In this document: positions 39,328-46,976 of the stretch, in pieces
Layout of the letters: every line of letters starts with the position of its first letter
Position numbering within the stretch: position 1 is the first letter of the stretch
DNA from: Streptacidiphilus fuscans
GTDB lineage: Bacteria > Actinomycetota > Actinomycetes > Streptomycetales > Streptomycetaceae
NCBI RefSeq assembly: GCF_015690355.1
Contig: NZ_JADPRT010000008.1
Location: forward strand, 262,908-326,907
DNA: 64,000 nt
Reading direction: 5' to 3'
Made by a program: the position numbers and the translations under genes
Notes under the pieces: generated by a model
What the model saw: only the letters and a program-made list of their open reading frames with translations
The model's database searches: none
Told to the model about the DNA's origin: nothing

Positions 39328-39768
39328 TCAGACGCGCCCGGGGGCCGTCGCCCGGCTGAGCTCGGGCAGCAGCTTCTGCAGGATCCCGTGCAGCTGGTCG
39401 CGCTCGGACTCGTCGAGGAGGTCCAGCGCGTCGTGGACCACCTGCATGTCCTCGCGCACGGCGAGGAGCGCCGCCCGGCCCTCCTCGGTCGCGGTGACGA
39501 TCTTGATCCGCCGGTCCTGCGGCCCCGGCTCGCGTCGGACCAGACCGCGTGACTCCAGCCGGTCCACGATGCCGGTCACGTTGGAGGCGTCGCAGACCAG
39601 GGCCTCCGCCACCGCCCGCATGGGCAGCGGGCCGCGCACCGCGGCGCCGAGCACCTTGGCCTGGACCGGCGTCAGCCCGTGCCGCGCCGCGACCACGGCG
39701 AAGTCCTGGTAGTACGCGCCGCCGACCGCCGCGATCACGTCCATCAGTTCCGCCTTACTGGTACTCAT
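39328..39768 (-). CDS. MarR family transcriptional regulator
   Basis: The 146-residue winged-helix protein shows GLTPVQAKVLGAAVRGPLPMRAVAEAL, recognition helix CDASNVTGIVDRLESRGLV and the wing RREPGPQDRRIKIVTATEEG, all standard MarR features. It has no sensing cysteine and so is probably ligand-responsive rather than thiol-based. It is divergent from an aldo/keto reductase gene, with a symmetrical TTGAG-CTCAA site between them. It likely represses itself and the reductase until a substrate-like ligand binds. Confidence 0.92.
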   Translation of the reverse strand: MSTSKAELMDVIAAVGGAYYQDFAVVAARHGLTPVQAKVLGAAVRGPLPMRAVAEALVCDASNVTGIVDRLESRGLVRREPGPQDRRIKIVTATEEGRAALLAVREDMQVVHDALDLLDESERDQLHGILQKLLPELSRATAPGRV

Positions 39769-39792
39769 GACGGTGATTTTACGTCCGGCAAA

Positions 39793-39805
39793 TTGAGGTG
39801 CTCAA
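39793..39805. promoter_or_regulatory. Probable MarR operator
   Basis: TTGAG-GTG-CTCAA is a perfect inverted repeat in the divergent intergenic region, 25 bases upstream of the marR start and 58 upstream of the reductase start. Its small symmetric size fits a MarR dimer site. Confidence 0.55.
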
Positions 39806-39863
39806 CTATCCTGGCGGAACGAAGATCATCACGAACCGATGTGACGAGGGGAACGGATCGCAG

Positions 39864-40844
39864 ATGAGCATCATGCGCACCACCACGCTGGGGACCGACG
39901 GCCCGACGGTCGGCGTGGTCGGACTCGGCTGCATGGGCATGTCCCACGCCTACGACCCCCAGGGCCACGACGAGGCGACCTCGATCGGCGTCATCCACCA
40001 GGCGCTCGACCTGGGCGTCACGCTGATCGACACCGCCGACGCCTACGGGCCTTTCACCAACGAGGAGTTGGTCGGCCGCGCACTCGCCGGTGGACGCCGC
40101 GAGCAGGCCGTGCTGGCCACCAAGGTGGGCCTGGTGACCCCGGACAGCGGCCTCGGGGCGGGATCCGCGGCCCTGACCAGGAACGGCAGGCCGGAGCACG
40201 TCCGCGCCGGGATCGACGCGAGCCTGCGCCGCCTGGGCACCGACCACGTCGACCTCTACCAGCTGCACCGGGTCGACCCGGAGGTCCCGATCGAGGAGAC
40301 CTGGGGCGCGATGGCCGAGGCCGTCGCCGCCGGCAAGGCGCGGGCCATCGGGCTCTCCGAGGTCGACGTCGAGGAGATCAAGCGCGCCCAGGCGGTGCAC
40401 CCGGTGGCCTCGGTCCAGTCCGAGCTCTCGCTCTGGACCCGCGACCCGCTGGACGCGGTGCTGCCGTACTGCACGAGCCAGGGCATCGCCTTCCTTCCGT
40501 TCTCGCCGCTCGGGCGCGGGTTCCTCGCGGGCCGCTTCGCCAGCACGCAGGACCTCCCGGCCGACGACTGGCGCGCGACGCTGCCGCGCTTCCAGGCCGA
40601 GGCGCTGGCCGCCAACCAGGCGCTGGTGGACGCGGTCCGCGCCGTCGCCGCGCGCCACGGCGCCACTCCGGCGCAGATCGCCCTCGCCTGGGTGCTCGCC
40701 CAGGGCCGGTACGTGGTGCCGATCCCCGGCACCAAGACGCCCAAGTACCTTGCCGACAACGCGGGTGCGGCGGCCGTGACCCTCACCGAGGCCGACCTCT
40801 CCGAACTCGACGCCCTGCCGGCGCCGGAGGGCACCCGGTACTGA
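39864..40844 (+). CDS. Aldo/keto reductase
   Basis: The product is about 326 residues with the AKR TIM-barrel tetrad visible: D56 and Y61 in DTADAYGPFTNEE, K87 in LATKVG and H in DLYQLHRVD. SPLGRGFLAG and PIPGTKTPKYLADN bind the NADPH phosphate region; the layout matches the AKR13-like group. It reduces aldehydes or ketones with NADPH; substrate unknown. The ATG at 39864 is chosen over upstream starts at 39798, which would run over the operator. It is probably controlled by the divergent MarR protein. Confidence 0.92.
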   Translation: MSIMRTTTLGTDGPTVGVVGLGCMGMSHAYDPQGHDEATSIGVIHQALDLGVTLIDTADAYGPFTNEELVGRALAGGRREQAVLATKVGLVTPDSGLGAGSAALTRNGRPEHVRAGIDASLRRLGTDHVDLYQLHRVDPEVPIEETWGAMAEAVAAGKARAIGLSEVDVEEIKRAQAVHPVASVQSELSLWTRDPLDAVLPYCTSQGIAFLPFSPLGRGFLAGRFASTQDLPADDWRATLPRFQAEALAANQALVDAVRAVAARHGATPAQIALAWVLAQGRYVVPIPGTKTPKYLADNAGAAAVTLTEADLSELDALPAPEGTRY

Positions 40845-40852
40845 CCAGCTCT

Positions 40853-40878
40853 CCGGCCGATCCGGCGGATCCGGCCGG
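40853..40878 (+). terminator. Stem-loop after the aldo/keto reductase
   Basis: CCGGCCGATCC pairs with GGATCCGGCCGG (one bulged C) around a 3-base loop, starting 8 bases after the stop codon. Confidence 0.5.
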
Positions 40879-40910
40879 AACCGTTCCACCAAGGGCCGCG
40901 TCACACGGGC

Positions 40911-41165
40911 ATGACGACAGACACCAACTGGAGTGACTGGCCCGCACAGGCTGCGGCTCCGGCGCTGTCCGCAGCCCTCCGACCCGGACAGCCCCAAGGG
41001 GCCCCACTGGCCGAACTGTCCGCCCCTGCTGGGCAGTCCGGCCGACGCAACCGGCTCGCCGTCGTCGTGCTGGCGTCCCTCGTCGTGCTCGCCACCGTCG
41101 CCGTCGGCCTGGTCGTCCTGCTGGGAGCCACGGCGAGCGCGGCGGGCGGCTGCGGCGGCGGGTGA
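40911..41165 (+). CDS. Small single-pass membrane protein, hypothetical
   Basis: The 84-residue frame has a Pro/Ala-rich N-terminus (SDWPAQAAAPALSAALRPGQP), a basic SGRRNR, then one transmembrane helix (LAVVVLASLVVLATVAVGLVVLL) and a Gly/Cys tail. Positive-inside topology would place the N-terminus in the cytoplasm. There is no clear Shine-Dalgarno, so the call is moderate. Nothing indicates a function. Confidence 0.5.
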   Translation: MTTDTNWSDWPAQAAAPALSAALRPGQPQGAPLAELSAPAGQSGRRNRLAVVVLASLVVLATVAVGLVVLLGATASAAGGCGGG

Positions 41166-41210
41166 CGTACCGGCCGCAGCCGGATGAAACGGCGACCGGA
41201 CGACGCGGCG

Positions 41211-42217
41211 TCAGCGCAGCAGGTAGGGCAGGCGCTCCCGCAGGAACGCGCGCGGGAACTCGTCCCGTAGCCGCCACAGCCCGGCGTCGACGACGAAGTG
41301 GGCCATCACCGCACCGAGGTAGGCCCCGTAGAGCGCACGCTCGGCGGGGCCTCCGCCGTGCAGGTGGGAGGCGAGGTTGAGCACCACCCCGAGCAGCAGG
41401 GCGATGTTGAGCAGCAGCGCCAGCGCCGTCCACCGGGGTATTCGCCCGGCGGCACCGCCGCCCGCGACCAGGGACATCATCACCAGGTACTGGAAGCCGT
41501 GGGCGACGGTCAGCCCGGCCACCGCCGCATAGGGCGAGTCGAAGAGGAAGACCGGCAGGAAGAAGAGCAGCGCCGTGACCTGCAACACCGCAGCCTGCCA
41601 CGGCCGTTCGGCGACAGGGCGACGCAGCAACTGCACCGCCCCGTAGCCGACGGCCGCCGCGAACAGGCCCGCCGCGACCGGGAAGAGCGCGTCGAGCCGA
41701 GGCAACGGACCGGCGATCTGCAGCAGTTCCGGACGGCACAACGCCCGGCGATCCCGGCCAGCCCGGCGACGGTGATCGCGGCCCGCTCGCCGCGCCGCAG
41801 CGAACCCGCGCCGTAGGCGACGGACGCGAGCGCGGCCAGACCCAGGTCCTGCTTCTGGAAATGGAAGAACTGCCAGGCGAAGAAGGCGAGCAGGAGCAGC
41901 GCGAACGGCCCCTGCGGCACCAGCGCAGCCAGCACCGCCGCGCCCACGACCAACCCCGCCGGCGCGATCACGTACCGCACCCGCCGGGCGAGCATGAACC
42001 GCCGCACCGCGGGAACCGTCCAGAACCAGGCGCTGCTGGCCACATGGACCGACGACCCGAGAAAGAGCAGCCCGCCCAGCGTCGCCCCCTCGGGCGCACC
42101 CGAGGCGGGAGCGGCGACCACCGCACCCACCAGCGAACCGACCGTCAGCAGCAGAACGCCCCACAGCCACGCGTCGCGTGGCGCGGCGTCAGCGGAGGGT
42201 TGGACGACTGCTGCCAT
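41211..42217 (-). pseudogene. Frameshifted polytopic membrane protein with conserved histidines
   Basis: From the ATG at 42217 one frame encodes about 160 residues of membrane protein (DAWLWGVLLLTVGSLVGAVV, then SSVHVASSAWFWTVPAVRRFM, FFAWQFFHFQKQDLGLAAL) up to LAGIAG near 41745. The next frame then carries on with ALCRPELLQIAGPL, further helices, HGFQYLVMMSL and the ending HFVVDAGLWRLRDEFPRAFLRERL. Joining needs one missing base near 41740-41750. The whole would be about 334 residues with eight or nine helices. Histidines in helices recall Brp/Blh-like membrane dioxygenases, but I do not claim that family. It is a pseudogene or a sequencing error. Confidence 0.65.
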
Positions 42218-42648
42218 GGCGCGAGCATAGGTCCCCGCACCGACAAGCGACGCAGCGGGAACACCTGGTGGACGCGCGGGGAACCAATACCAGTACCAAG
42301 GGTGTCCTTTCTTACCGCCTCACCCTCGAACGCCCGGAAAGAGTGCAATCCATACGGGGCTCTCACGATGCGCGCCACTCCCCCTCGTATCATCATTCAG
42401 CGGGATTCTTCTCAGCCGGTCCGGCGACGCCTCATGGCGTCCGCCAAGGACCGGGACAGGCGAGACACAGGCGGGGCACCGGTGGGGGACAGAATTGCTC
42501 ACTCTGCTTCGCCCGGCGTTCAGCCCCGGGTCGGACTGAGGACACCCCGACCTACTACTCATGTCGCGGGCGCTGTGCCGATCGGCCACGACCCGAGCAC
42601 GCCCCAGCAACTCGCAGCAGCCTTCAGCGCGCGACGAGGAGACCTTCA
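42218..42648. other. Gene-free intergenic stretch
   Basis: These 431 bases separate a leftward membrane gene from the rightward phosphatase gene and must hold both promoters. Open frames cross it on the plus strand, but none has a ribosome binding site or protein-like pattern. I found no strong palindrome. GACGAGGAGA at the right end is the phosphatase ribosome binding site. Confidence 0.5.
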
Positions 42649-44301
42649 GTGACCCGACGCACACTCCGCCTTGCAGCCGTCCTCGGTTCCGGCGGCATGC
42701 TCGGCGGGGCGTTCTTCGCCCAGGCCGTGGCGTCCCCGATCCACCCGACCCCCGCGCCGCCCCAGCAGCACGTGCTGCTGATATCCGTCGACGGTATGCA
42801 CCAGTCGGACCTGGCCTGGTGGACCGCCCGCTACCCGCACTCCGCGCTGGCGCGGCTGGTCGACGGCGGCACCGAGTACTCCCACGCGCAGACCACCGTC
42901 CCTTCGGACAGCTTCCCCGGCATGGTGGCCCAGTTCACCGGCGGTGGGCCGGGCACGACCGGCGTCTACTACGACGACACCTGGAACGCGGACCTGCTGC
43001 CCGCCGGGACCACCGACTGCAAGGGCGTCAAGCCCGGCGCCGAGGTCGACTTCACCGAGGACCTGGACAAGAACAAGGCCGGCATCGACGCGGGCCAGGG
43101 CCTCAAGGGCCTGCCGGGCTCGATCCTGAAGATGACCGGCACCCCGCAGACGCTGATCAACCCGCGCACCCTGCCGGTCGATCCCAAGACCTGCAAGCCG
43201 GTCTACCCGCACTCCTACCTGCAGACCAACACCGTCTTCGAGGTCGCCCAGGGCGCGGGCCTGCGCACCGCCTGGTCGGACAAGCACGCGGCCTACGAGA
43301 TCCTCGACGGCCCGACCGGCACCGGCATCGACGACCTGTTCACGCCGGAGATCAACTCGAATGCCAACGGCTACCCGGCGGGCAACGACTGGACCACGGA
43401 CAACAAGGCCACCGAGCAGTACGACACCTACAAGGTCCAGGCCGTCCTCAACGAGATCGACGGGTACAACCACCAGCACACCACCTGGGAGGGCACGCCA
43501 GCCGTCTTCGGCATGAACTTCCAGGCCGTCTCGACCGCGCAGAAGCTGCCCTCCTCGGACGGCCTCAAGGGCGGCTACTCGTCCACCGACGAGCCGGGCC
43601 CGCTGCTGCAGAAGAACCTGGCCTTCGTGGACGCCGAGTTGGGCCGGATGACCGCCGAACTGCGCAAGCGCCACCTGGACAAGACGACCACCGTCATCCT
43701 GTCCGCCAAGCACGGCCAGTCCCCGACCGACCCCACCCAGCTCACCCGGATCGACGACAGCACGCTGCTCTCCGGTCTCGACGCGGCCTGGAAGAAGGCC
43801 CATCCGGGCGTCCGCAACCTGGTCGCCCACTCGGTGGACGACGACGGCATGCTGCTCTGGCTGACCGACCGCTCCAAGGTCGCCACCGACTTCGCCCAGA
43901 AGTACCTGCTGGCCCAGAGCGGCACCGGGACCGACATCAACGACAAGCCCAAGGCCTTCACCGCCGGCGGCCTGTCCAAGGTCTACGCCGGCGCGGCCGC
44001 CGCCAAGTACTTCGGCGTCAAGCCGGGCGACGCCCGCGTCCCGGACCTCTTCGGGATCTCGCAGTACGGCGTCGTCTACACCGGCGGTACCGGCAAGGTG
44101 GCCGAGCACGGCGGCGCCCACGCGGACGACCTGGACGTGCCGCTGGTGATCAGCGGCGCCGACGTGCCGACTGAGGTCGTCGACACCGCCGCGGTGCAGA
44201 CCAAGCAGATCGCGCCGACCATCCTGTCGCTGCTCGGCCTGGACCCGAACTCGCTGGTGGCGGTGGAGAAGGAGCACACCCGGGTGCTGCCGGTCAGCTG
44301 A
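42649..44301 (+). CDS. Secreted alkaline phosphatase-superfamily phosphodiesterase/pyrophosphatase
   Basis: The product is about 550 residues from GTG at 42649. A Tat-like or Sec signal is likely: VTRRTLRLAAVLGSGGMLGGAFFAQAVASP. The catalytic fold follows the nucleotide pyrophosphatase/phosphodiesterase pattern: metal-binding D in LLISVDGMHQSDL, nucleophile region TTVPSDSFPGM, SAKHGQSP, and EHGGAHADDLDVPL for the distal metal site. It would act outside the cell on phosphodiesters or nucleotides. Its 3' end overlaps the convergent SpoIIE-type gene by 8 bases. Confidence 0.88.
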   Translation: MTRRTLRLAAVLGSGGMLGGAFFAQAVASPIHPTPAPPQQHVLLISVDGMHQSDLAWWTARYPHSALARLVDGGTEYSHAQTTVPSDSFPGMVAQFTGGGPGTTGVYYDDTWNADLLPAGTTDCKGVKPGAEVDFTEDLDKNKAGIDAGQGLKGLPGSILKMTGTPQTLINPRTLPVDPKTCKPVYPHSYLQTNTVFEVAQGAGLRTAWSDKHAAYEILDGPTGTGIDDLFTPEINSNANGYPAGNDWTTDNKATEQYDTYKVQAVLNEIDGYNHQHTTWEGTPAVFGMNFQAVSTAQKLPSSDGLKGGYSSTDEPGPLLQKNLAFVDAELGRMTAELRKRHLDKTTTVILSAKHGQSPTDPTQLTRIDDSTLLSGLDAAWKKAHPGVRNLVAHSVDDDGMLLWLTDRSKVATDFAQKYLLAQSGTGTDINDKPKAFTAGGLSKVYAGAAAAKYFGVKPGDARVPDLFGISQYGVVYTGGTGKVAEHGGAHADDLDVPLVISGADVPTEVVDTAAVQTKQIAPTILSLLGLDPNSLVAVEKEHTRVLPVS

Positions 44302-45517
44302 GCCCGCCCGGTCGCGGCGCTGCTCCGGCCTGGTTGTACGGGCCCGGCTGCTCCTGCTCGTCCCAGGCGAGCAGGAGCAGCGCCGCGTCGTCCTTGGGCG
44401 AGCCGCCGGCATAGTGCTGGAGGTCGGCGTAGAGCCGGTCGAGACCGGCCGTCAGGTCGCCGTTCACCTCCTCACCCCGCCCGCCTTCGCCGGAGCGCAG
44501 CAGGCCAGGGCCGCGCTCTGCCAGCGGGTAGAACTCGCCGCTCGCGTCGCGCGCCTCGACCACGCCGTCGGTGCAGAAGAGCAGCAGGTCGCCCGACCGG
44601 AACGGAACCGTCCAGGAGCGCGGCTCACCCTGCGCCAACTGGGCGAGCCCGAGCGGAACCCACGGGTCCGGCGGTTCGAGCAGGACCGACTCCCCGTCGG
44701 CCAGGACGCGCAGCGGCGGGACGTGTCCGCAGTGGATCAGCTCGACCGCGTCGGGCGGCAGGAACTGGGCCAGCAACGCGGTGGTGAACTCACCACTGAC
44801 GGCGTGCCGGGCGACGCTGGTCTCCAGGCGACGAGCCACTCCGGCGAGGTCCGGCTCGTCGAAGACCGCCTCCCGGAACGCCCCCAGCACCAGCGAGGCC
44901 ATCCGGACCGCGGGCAGCCCCTTCCCCCGCACGTCACCGATCAGTGCCCGCACGCCGAACGGGGTGTCCAGCACGGCGTAGAGGTCGCCGCCGATCTGGG
45001 CCAGGTCGGCGGCCGAGACGTAGCGTGCCGCGACCCGCACCGGTCCGACCTGCGGATCCGGCGGCGGCAGCAGGGCCAACTGCGCGGCCTCGGCCACGGT
45101 CCGGACCGCGACCAGGTCCCGGGTGCGGACGACGCGGAAGTACGAGATCAGCACCGCGGCCAGGGTCAGCGCCGCGTAGGCGATCAGCGTCCCCCCGAAG
45201 AGTCGGTGCGACTCACCGCCGTCGAGCCCGTCGTAGTGGGTCAGCAGCACCATCAGCAGCAGGCCGACACAGCTGCTGAGGACCACCTCCAGCGGATAGA
45301 GCATCAGCGCCGCCAGCGGCGGGACCACCGACATCAGCGCGGCCAGGTAGGTGTCCCGGCCGGAGAGCAGGTCCGCCGCGCAGACGGCGACGATCGCGCC
45401 GACCACCGGAAGCAGCCGCTGCCAGAGCGGTGCCTGGAGCAGCGCCGCTCCGTCGTCCAGCGGCGAGGCCGACGGCGCGGAGGCGCCCACCTCCTCCACG
45501 GGTCGGATGCTCGTCAC
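44294..45517 (-). CDS. Membrane PP2C-type serine phosphatase (SpoIIE family)
   Basis: The product is about 407 residues from GTG at 45517; ATG at 45607 would add 30. Four or five N-terminal transmembrane helices (LLPVVGAIVAVCAADLL, LAALMLYPLEVVLSSCVGLLL, LIAYAALTLAAVLISYF) lead to a cytoplasmic PP2C domain with LAQIGGDLYAVLDTP (metal Asp), IGDVRGKGLPAVRMA, and KDDAALLLL at the end. SpoIIE-type phosphatases dephosphorylate anti-anti-sigma factors, so it probably tunes a stress or developmental sigma factor. There is no sensory PAS or GAF domain; the membrane region is the likely sensor. The upstream ribosome binding site is weak. Confidence 0.88.
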   Translation of the reverse strand: MTSIRPVEEVGASAPSASPLDDGAALLQAPLWQRLLPVVGAIVAVCAADLLSGRDTYLAALMSVVPPLAALMLYPLEVVLSSCVGLLLMVLLTHYDGLDGGESHRLFGGTLIAYAALTLAAVLISYFRVVRTRDLVAVRTVAEAAQLALLPPPDPQVGPVRVAARYVSAADLAQIGGDLYAVLDTPFGVRALIGDVRGKGLPAVRMASLVLGAFREAVFDEPDLAGVARRLETSVARHAVSGEFTTALLAQFLPPDAVELIHCGHVPPLRVLADGESVLLEPPDPWVPLGLAQLAQGEPRSWTVPFRSGDLLLFCTDGVVEARDASGEFYPLAERGPGLLRSGEGGRGEEVNGDLTAGLDRLYADLQHYAGGSPKDDAALLLLAWDEQEQPGPYNQAGAAPRPGGLS

Positions 45518-45645
45518 AGTGCTGAATCTATAGGAACCCCCTGTAAGCGACACGTCTGAGGCTTTCCACCCAAAACGCTCGCCCCTCCGGTATTCCCCTC
45601 TCGGCACGCACGGCGACGTGGTTCATCTCACTCCCGTCAAGACCT

Positions 45646-45663
45646 ACCTACGGTGGCGTAGGT
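45646..45663. promoter_or_regulatory. Perfect palindromic operator, TetR-type
   Basis: ACCTACG (45646-45652) and CGTAGGT (45657-45663) are 7-bp arms around GTGG. The size and symmetry fit a TetR-family operator. It lies 28 bases before the GDSL hydrolase start, and no TetR gene is adjacent. Confidence 0.6.
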
Positions 45664-45664
45664 C

Positions 45665-45681
45665 ACTTCACACAGTGAAGT
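45665..45681. promoter_or_regulatory. Second inverted repeat directly after the TetR-type site
   Basis: ACTTCA (45665-45670) and TGAAGT (45676-45681) flank a 5-base spacer. It starts two bases after the previous palindrome and ends 10 bases before the ATG. Two adjacent, different palindromes suggest two regulators, or a regulator plus a hairpin over the start. Confidence 0.5.
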
Positions 45682-45690
45682 ATCGACGGT

Positions 45691-46494
45691 ATGCCCACAT
45701 CGCGATCACCCCAGGAGCACGGTCAGATCACCTCCTACGTCGCCCTCGGCGACAGCTTCACGGAGGGACTGAACGACCCGGGGCCCGACGGCGGCTTCGC
45801 CGGATGGGCCGACCGGCTGGCCCGCATCCTCGCCGAGCAGCGACCGCGTACCGAGTCCGGGCACTACGACCTGCGCTACGCCAACCTGGCCGTGCGCGGA
45901 CGCCTGCTGGACCAGATCGCCGCCGAACAGGCGCCGCAGATCGAGTCGATGCAGCCGGACCTGGTCAGCATCTGCGCGGGTGGCAACGACATCCTGCGAC
46001 CGGGGAGCGACCCGGACGACGTGGCCGAGCGCTTCGAGCGGGCCGTGCTCCAGGTCCGGCCGCACGCCGGCCGCGTGCTGATCTTCACCGGCTTCGACAC
46101 CCGGGACACCCCAGTGCTCAAGCACCTGCGCGGCAAGATCGCCACCTACAACGCGCACCTGCGGGCCGTCGCCGACCGGCACGACCTGGACGTGGCGGAC
46201 GTGTGGGCGCTCCGTTCGGCGCGCGACCGCCGCGCCTGGAGCGAGGACCGGCTGCACCTCTCCCCGGAGGGCCACCAGCGCGTCGCCCTGCTGGCCGCGC
46301 GGTCGCTCGGGCTTCCCGTCGAGGACCCCGAGGCCCCCTGGCCGCCCATGACCACTCACAGCGCGGCGGAGCAGCGCCGGGAGAACATCCAGTGGGCGCG
46401 CGAGTACCTGCTCCCCTGGGTCGGCCGCCGCCTGCGCGGCGAGTCCTCGGGCGACCACGTCGAGCCCAAGCGCCCGGACCTCGCCCCGCTGTAA
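45691..46494 (+). CDS. SGNH/GDSL-family hydrolase
   Basis: The 267-residue cytoplasmic protein has all SGNH blocks: block I YVALGDSFTEG with nucleophile S22, block II NLAVRG, block III CAGGNDILRPG, and block V DRLHLSPEGHQR with the catalytic Asp-His pair. There is no signal peptide, so it is probably an intracellular esterase or lipase. Two operator-like palindromes lie immediately upstream and a strong terminator downstream, so it is a regulated single-gene transcription unit. Confidence 0.92.
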   Translation: MPTSRSPQEHGQITSYVALGDSFTEGLNDPGPDGGFAGWADRLARILAEQRPRTESGHYDLRYANLAVRGRLLDQIAAEQAPQIESMQPDLVSICAGGNDILRPGSDPDDVAERFERAVLQVRPHAGRVLIFTGFDTRDTPVLKHLRGKIATYNAHLRAVADRHDLDVADVWALRSARDRRAWSEDRLHLSPEGHQRVALLAARSLGLPVEDPEAPWPPMTTHSAAEQRRENIQWAREYLLPWVGRRLRGESSGDHVEPKRPDLAPL

Positions 46495-46537
46495 CGCCTG
46501 CGTGCCCTTGCGCCGCCGCACCGCGGCACCGGCACCG

Positions 46538-46575
46538 AGCCCGCTCCGACGCCTGCGCGTCGGGGCGGGCTTTCT
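46538..46575 (+). terminator. Strong stem-loop terminator with short T run
   Basis: AGCCCGCTCCGACG (46538-46551) pairs with CGTCGGGGCGGGCT (46558-46571) with one G-U pair and a 6-base loop, followed by TTCT. It closes the GDSL hydrolase unit. Confidence 0.8.
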
Positions 46576-46645
46576 GCTACCTGGAGCAAGGGATGGCTAC
46601 TCTCGGTGCTCGTGGGATTTCGAGCTTCGGCCGCCATGCCAGGGA

Positions 46646-46662
46646 ATACCCCAGGGGGGTAT
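46646..46662 (+). promoter_or_regulatory. CsoR-type copper operator
   Basis: ATACCCC (46646-46652), AGG, GGGGTAT (46656-46662) is a perfect G/C-tract palindrome matching the copper-sensing CsoR operator class of actinomycetes. It lies 64 bases before the copZ start and would derepress the copper genes when Cu(I) binds CsoR. No csoR gene is in the window. Confidence 0.75.
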
Positions 46663-46725
46663 GGTGTTGTACGGATCGAGGATCGAATGGTCCCCTCGTA
46701 CAGTTCCGCCGACCAGGAGGCACCC

Positions 46726-46941
46726 ATGACCACCGCCGTCTTCACCGTTTCCGGCATGACCTGCGGCCACTGCGAGAAGGCCGTCTCCGAGGAGCTCGGC
46801 GCCCTGACCGGCGTGGTGCAGGTCGCCGCTGACGCCAAGGCCGGCACGGTCACCGTCGAGTCCGAGCAGCCGCTGGACGACGCCACCGTCCGCGCCGCCG
46901 TGGACGAGGCGGGCTACGAGCTCACCGGCCGCCAGGCCTGA
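46726..46941 (+). CDS. copZ: Copper chaperone, heavy-metal-associated domain protein
   Basis: The product is about 71 residues, a single HMA ferredoxin-like domain with the Cu(I) motif GMTCGHC (C13, C16). It delivers copper to the P-type ATPase encoded 35 bases downstream. AGGAGG lies close before the ATG at 46726. A CsoR-type operator upstream indicates copper induction. Confidence 0.93.
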   Translation: MTTAVFTVSGMTCGHCEKAVSEELGALTGVVQVAADAKAGTVTVESEQPLDDATVRAAVDEAGYELTGRQA

Positions 46942-46976
46942 CCCACCCAGGGAGCCCAGCAGGAGGAGGAAGCAGC

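Noticed and set aside
40043..40834. Minus-strand frames opposite the aldo/keto reductase
   Set aside because: Shadows without ribosome binding sites or motifs; the plus frame has the full AKR tetrad.
42178..42648. N-terminal extension of the secreted phosphatase
   Set aside because: The signal peptide begins at the GTG at 42649 with a ribosome binding site before it; the extension is basic and has no pattern.
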